A stretch of 64,000 nucleotides of DNA from Microbacterium sp. H1-D42 (GTDB taxonomy: Bacteria > Actinomycetota > Actinomycetes > Actinomycetales > Microbacteriaceae). Shown here piece after piece: positions 62,553 to 64,000 of the stretch (positions are counted from its first letter, which is position 1; each line of letters begins with the position of its first letter). The position numbers were made by a program, and so were the translations under genes. The stretch spans positions 806,001 through 870,000 of the forward strand of contig NZ_CP093342.1 of the NCBI RefSeq assembly GCF_022637555.1, written 5' to 3'. Under the pieces are notes generated by a model that saw only the letters and a program-made list of their open reading frames with translations, searched no databases and was not told the origin of the DNA.

Positions 62553-63309
62553 ATACTTCACGTTCATCTTCATCGGGCTGTCGGCCGGCCTCCTGTCCGG
62601 CCTGTTCGGCGTCGGCGGCGGCACCGTCATCGTGCCGCTGCTCGTGCTGATGCTGCACTACAACCAGCGGCTCAGCGCCGGCACCTCGCTCGCCGCCATC
62701 GTGCCGACGGCGAGCGTCGGCGTCATCTCGTACGCGCTGGCGGATGCGGTCGCCTGGATCCCCGCGCTGATCCTCGCCGCCGGGGCTGTCGTGGGCGCGC
62801 AGATCGGCACGCGGCTGCTGCCGAAGGTCTCGCAGACGGCGCTGCGCTGGGGTTTCGTGGCCTTTCTGGTTGTGGTCATCGTCAGTCTGTTCGTCGTGAT
62901 TCCATCGCGTGATGCGGAGCTGATCCTCGGCTGGGGCAACGGCATCGGTCTTGCCGCGGTCGGCCTGGTCACCGGCGTCATCGCCGGGCTCATCGGCGTC
63001 GGCGGTGGTGTCGTCGTCGTGCCAGTGCTGATGCTGGTGTTCGGCACCAGCGACCTCGTCGCCAAGGGCACCTCGCTGCTGATGATGATCCCGACCGCGG
63101 TGTCCGGCACCATCGGCAACCTGCGCAACCGCAACGTCGATCTTCGCGCGGCGGCATTCATCGGCCTGTCGGCCTGCACGACCACCGCGCTGGGCGCGTG
63201 GCTGGCCACGCTGGTCGATCCGCCGCTGGGCAACATGCTCTTCGCCGGCTACCTCGTCTTCATCGCGGTGCAGATGGCTGTCAAGGCGATCCGCGGACGC
63301 AGGCGCTGA
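62512..63309 (+). CDS. TauE/SafE family anion exporter
   Basis: A 265-aa membrane protein with about eight helices. The duplicated family motif appears as GLLSGLFGVGGGTVIVPLLVL and again as GVIAGLIGVGGGVVVVPVLML. Such proteins export sulfite, sulfoacetate or similar anions; the substrate here is not known. GTG 62512 is set by TAGTCT 7 bases upstream and by the start of the hydrophobic core; no Shine-Dalgarno is seen. Confidence 0.9.
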   Translation: MSTEDQAITREPRAYFTFIFIGLSAGLLSGLFGVGGGTVIVPLLVLMLHYNQRLSAGTSLAAIVPTASVGVISYALADAVAWIPALILAAGAVVGAQIGTRLLPKVSQTALRWGFVAFLVVVIVSLFVVIPSRDAELILGWGNGIGLAAVGLVTGVIAGLIGVGGGVVVVPVLMLVFGTSDLVAKGTSLLMMIPTAVSGTIGNLRNRNVDLRAAAFIGLSACTTTALGAWLATLVDPPLGNMLFAGYLVFIAVQMAVKAIRGRRR

Positions 63310-63381
63310 CCAGCATCCGACGCCGACCGCGCACGCGGATACGCACGGCCTGCGTCGAACGCCCCGATCAGCGCTGCTGGG

Positions 63382-63387
63382 TAGAAT
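63382..63387 (+). promoter_or_regulatory. -10 box of the leaderless hadA-like transcript
   Basis: TAGAAT is followed by 6 bases and GTG 63394. Confidence 0.6.
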
Positions 63388-63393
63388 CGACGG

Positions 63394-63849
63394 GTGCCCG
63401 TGAACAGCGAACTGGTCGGACGCGAATTCGCGCCGACAGCCCCCTACCTCGTCGGACGCGAGAAGGTGCGCGAGTTCTCGCGCGCGGTCTTCGCCGACGC
63501 TCCCCAGCACACTGACGTCGAGGCGGCCCGCGCAGCGGGGTACGCCGACGTCGTGGCGCCGCCGACCTTCGCGATGGTCGTGCAGGACCTCACACTCCAG
63601 CAGCTGCTGTCGGAGCCCGACTCGGGAATCGTGCTGGCGCGCACCATCCACGCCGAGCAGAAGTTCCGGTACTCGCGGCCGATCGTCGCCGGTGATGAGC
63701 TCACCGCACAGCTGGCGGTCACGGGCATCCGCACCCTCGGCGGCAACGCGATGATCACGAGCGACGCGACCATCACGGATGCATCAGGTGACCACGTCGT
63801 GACCGCGACCAGCGTGCTGCTGGTCGGTTCTGAAGAAGGGGCGCAGTGA
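63394..63849 (+). CDS. HadA-like MaoC dehydratase subunit
   Basis: A 151-aa hotdog-fold protein of the FAS1_DH / HadA type (ELVGREFAPTAPYLVGREKVREFSRAVF, DVVAPPTFAMVV, EQKFRYSRPIVAGDEL). In mycobacteria HadA is the structural partner of the catalytic HadB in a 3-hydroxyacyl-ACP dehydratase of fatty-acid or mycolate elongation. Its stop overlaps the next, HadB-like gene (TGATG). GTG 63394 lies 6 bases after TAGAAT; GTG 63400 is a close alternative. Confidence 0.9.
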   Translation: MPVNSELVGREFAPTAPYLVGREKVREFSRAVFADAPQHTDVEAARAAGYADVVAPPTFAMVVQDLTLQQLLSEPDSGIVLARTIHAEQKFRYSRPIVAGDELTAQLAVTGIRTLGGNAMITSDATITDASGDHVVTATSVLLVGSEEGAQ

Positions 63850-64000
63850 TGGCCGAGTTCACCGTCGGCGACATCCTCGCCGAGCGCACCGTGCACCTGA
63901 CCCGCGATTCGCTGGTGCGCTACGCCGGGGCATCCGGCGACTTCAACCCGATCCACTACCGCGACGACGTCGCCGCCTCCGTCGGCCTGCCCGGCGTGCT
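63849..64000 (+). CDS. HadB-like MaoC dehydratase (cut by window end)
   Basis: The first 50 residues of a MaoC-like hydratase/dehydratase. YAGASGDFNPIHY carries the catalytic Asp and His of the family (D-x4-H), so this is the catalytic partner of the HadA-like subunit directly upstream. The start ATG 63849 overlaps the previous stop. The rest lies outside the window. Confidence 0.9.
   Translation, partial: MAEFTVGDILAERTVHLTRDSLVRYAGASGDFNPIHYRDDVAASVGLPGV

Overview
The window is GC-rich chromosomal DNA from an actinobacterium, most likely Microbacteriaceae and probably Microbacterium. The reasons are the gene order around the str, S10, spc and alpha ribosomal operons, menaquinone (not ubiquinone) genes, frequent GTG starts, many apparently leaderless genes, and Lys/Ala-rich tails on several ribosomal proteins. 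This placement rests on recognised protein families and gene order; no database search was run. No rRNA, tRNA, CRISPR array, prophage or insertion sequence was found.

Layout. (1) 1-5.6 kb: end of an unidentified gene, threonine aldolase, an MFS exporter, an SDR protein, a DUF6421 protein and a divergent Lrp/AsnC regulator. (2) 5.6-22 kb: a loose menaquinone region (menA, menD, menG, menF, a long-chain polyprenyl diphosphate synthase). Between these lie a Tat-exported histidine phosphatase, a PP2C-like protein, an ArsR/DUF5937 regulator divergent from a cupin-DUF4287-RibD-like operon, small membrane proteins, RmuC, PPK2, DUF402, a ferredoxin-NADP reductase and an alpha/beta hydrolase. (3) 22-25.8 kb: a GntR regulator, a large sulfatase and a YajQ-family protein. 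(4) 25.8-31.7 kb: a maltodextrin operon (binding lipoprotein, two permeases, GH13 enzyme) behind a promoter flanked by two LacI-type operators. (5) 31.7-34.3 kb: small membrane or unknown proteins. (6) 34.3-56.2 kb: rpsL-rpsG-fusA-tuf, a small Rv0909-like protein, the S10 and spc operons, secY-adk-map, a DsbA-like protein, infA-rpmJ-rpsM-rpsK-rpoA-rplQ. (7) 56.2-64 kb: an acyl-CoA synthetase, an unusual membrane sensor/HTH fusion divergent from a tripartite tricarboxylate transporter (tctCBA), a TauE/SafE exporter and HadA/HadB-like dehydratases (the last one cut by the window end).

The most unusual item is the protein at 57912-59171. Its N-terminal half is a CitA/DcuS-like sensor (two membrane segments, extracytoplasmic domain, PAS). 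It then passes directly into the C-terminal DNA-binding domain of a CitB/DcuR-type response regulator, with no histidine kinase core and no receiver. It is divergent from tctCBA, and the shared intergenic region has a 15-base direct repeat with a 21-base period. Together these suggest a one-component, membrane-anchored regulator of carboxylate uptake. Other points worth a look: a palindromic segment inside menD that resembles an intergenic palindrome at 16.5 kb; about eighteen genes whose start codon lies 6-7 bases after a -10-like hexamer; a 15-bp inverted repeat straddling the TauE start; an extra domain on ribosomal protein L17; and the absence of rpsN from the spc operon.
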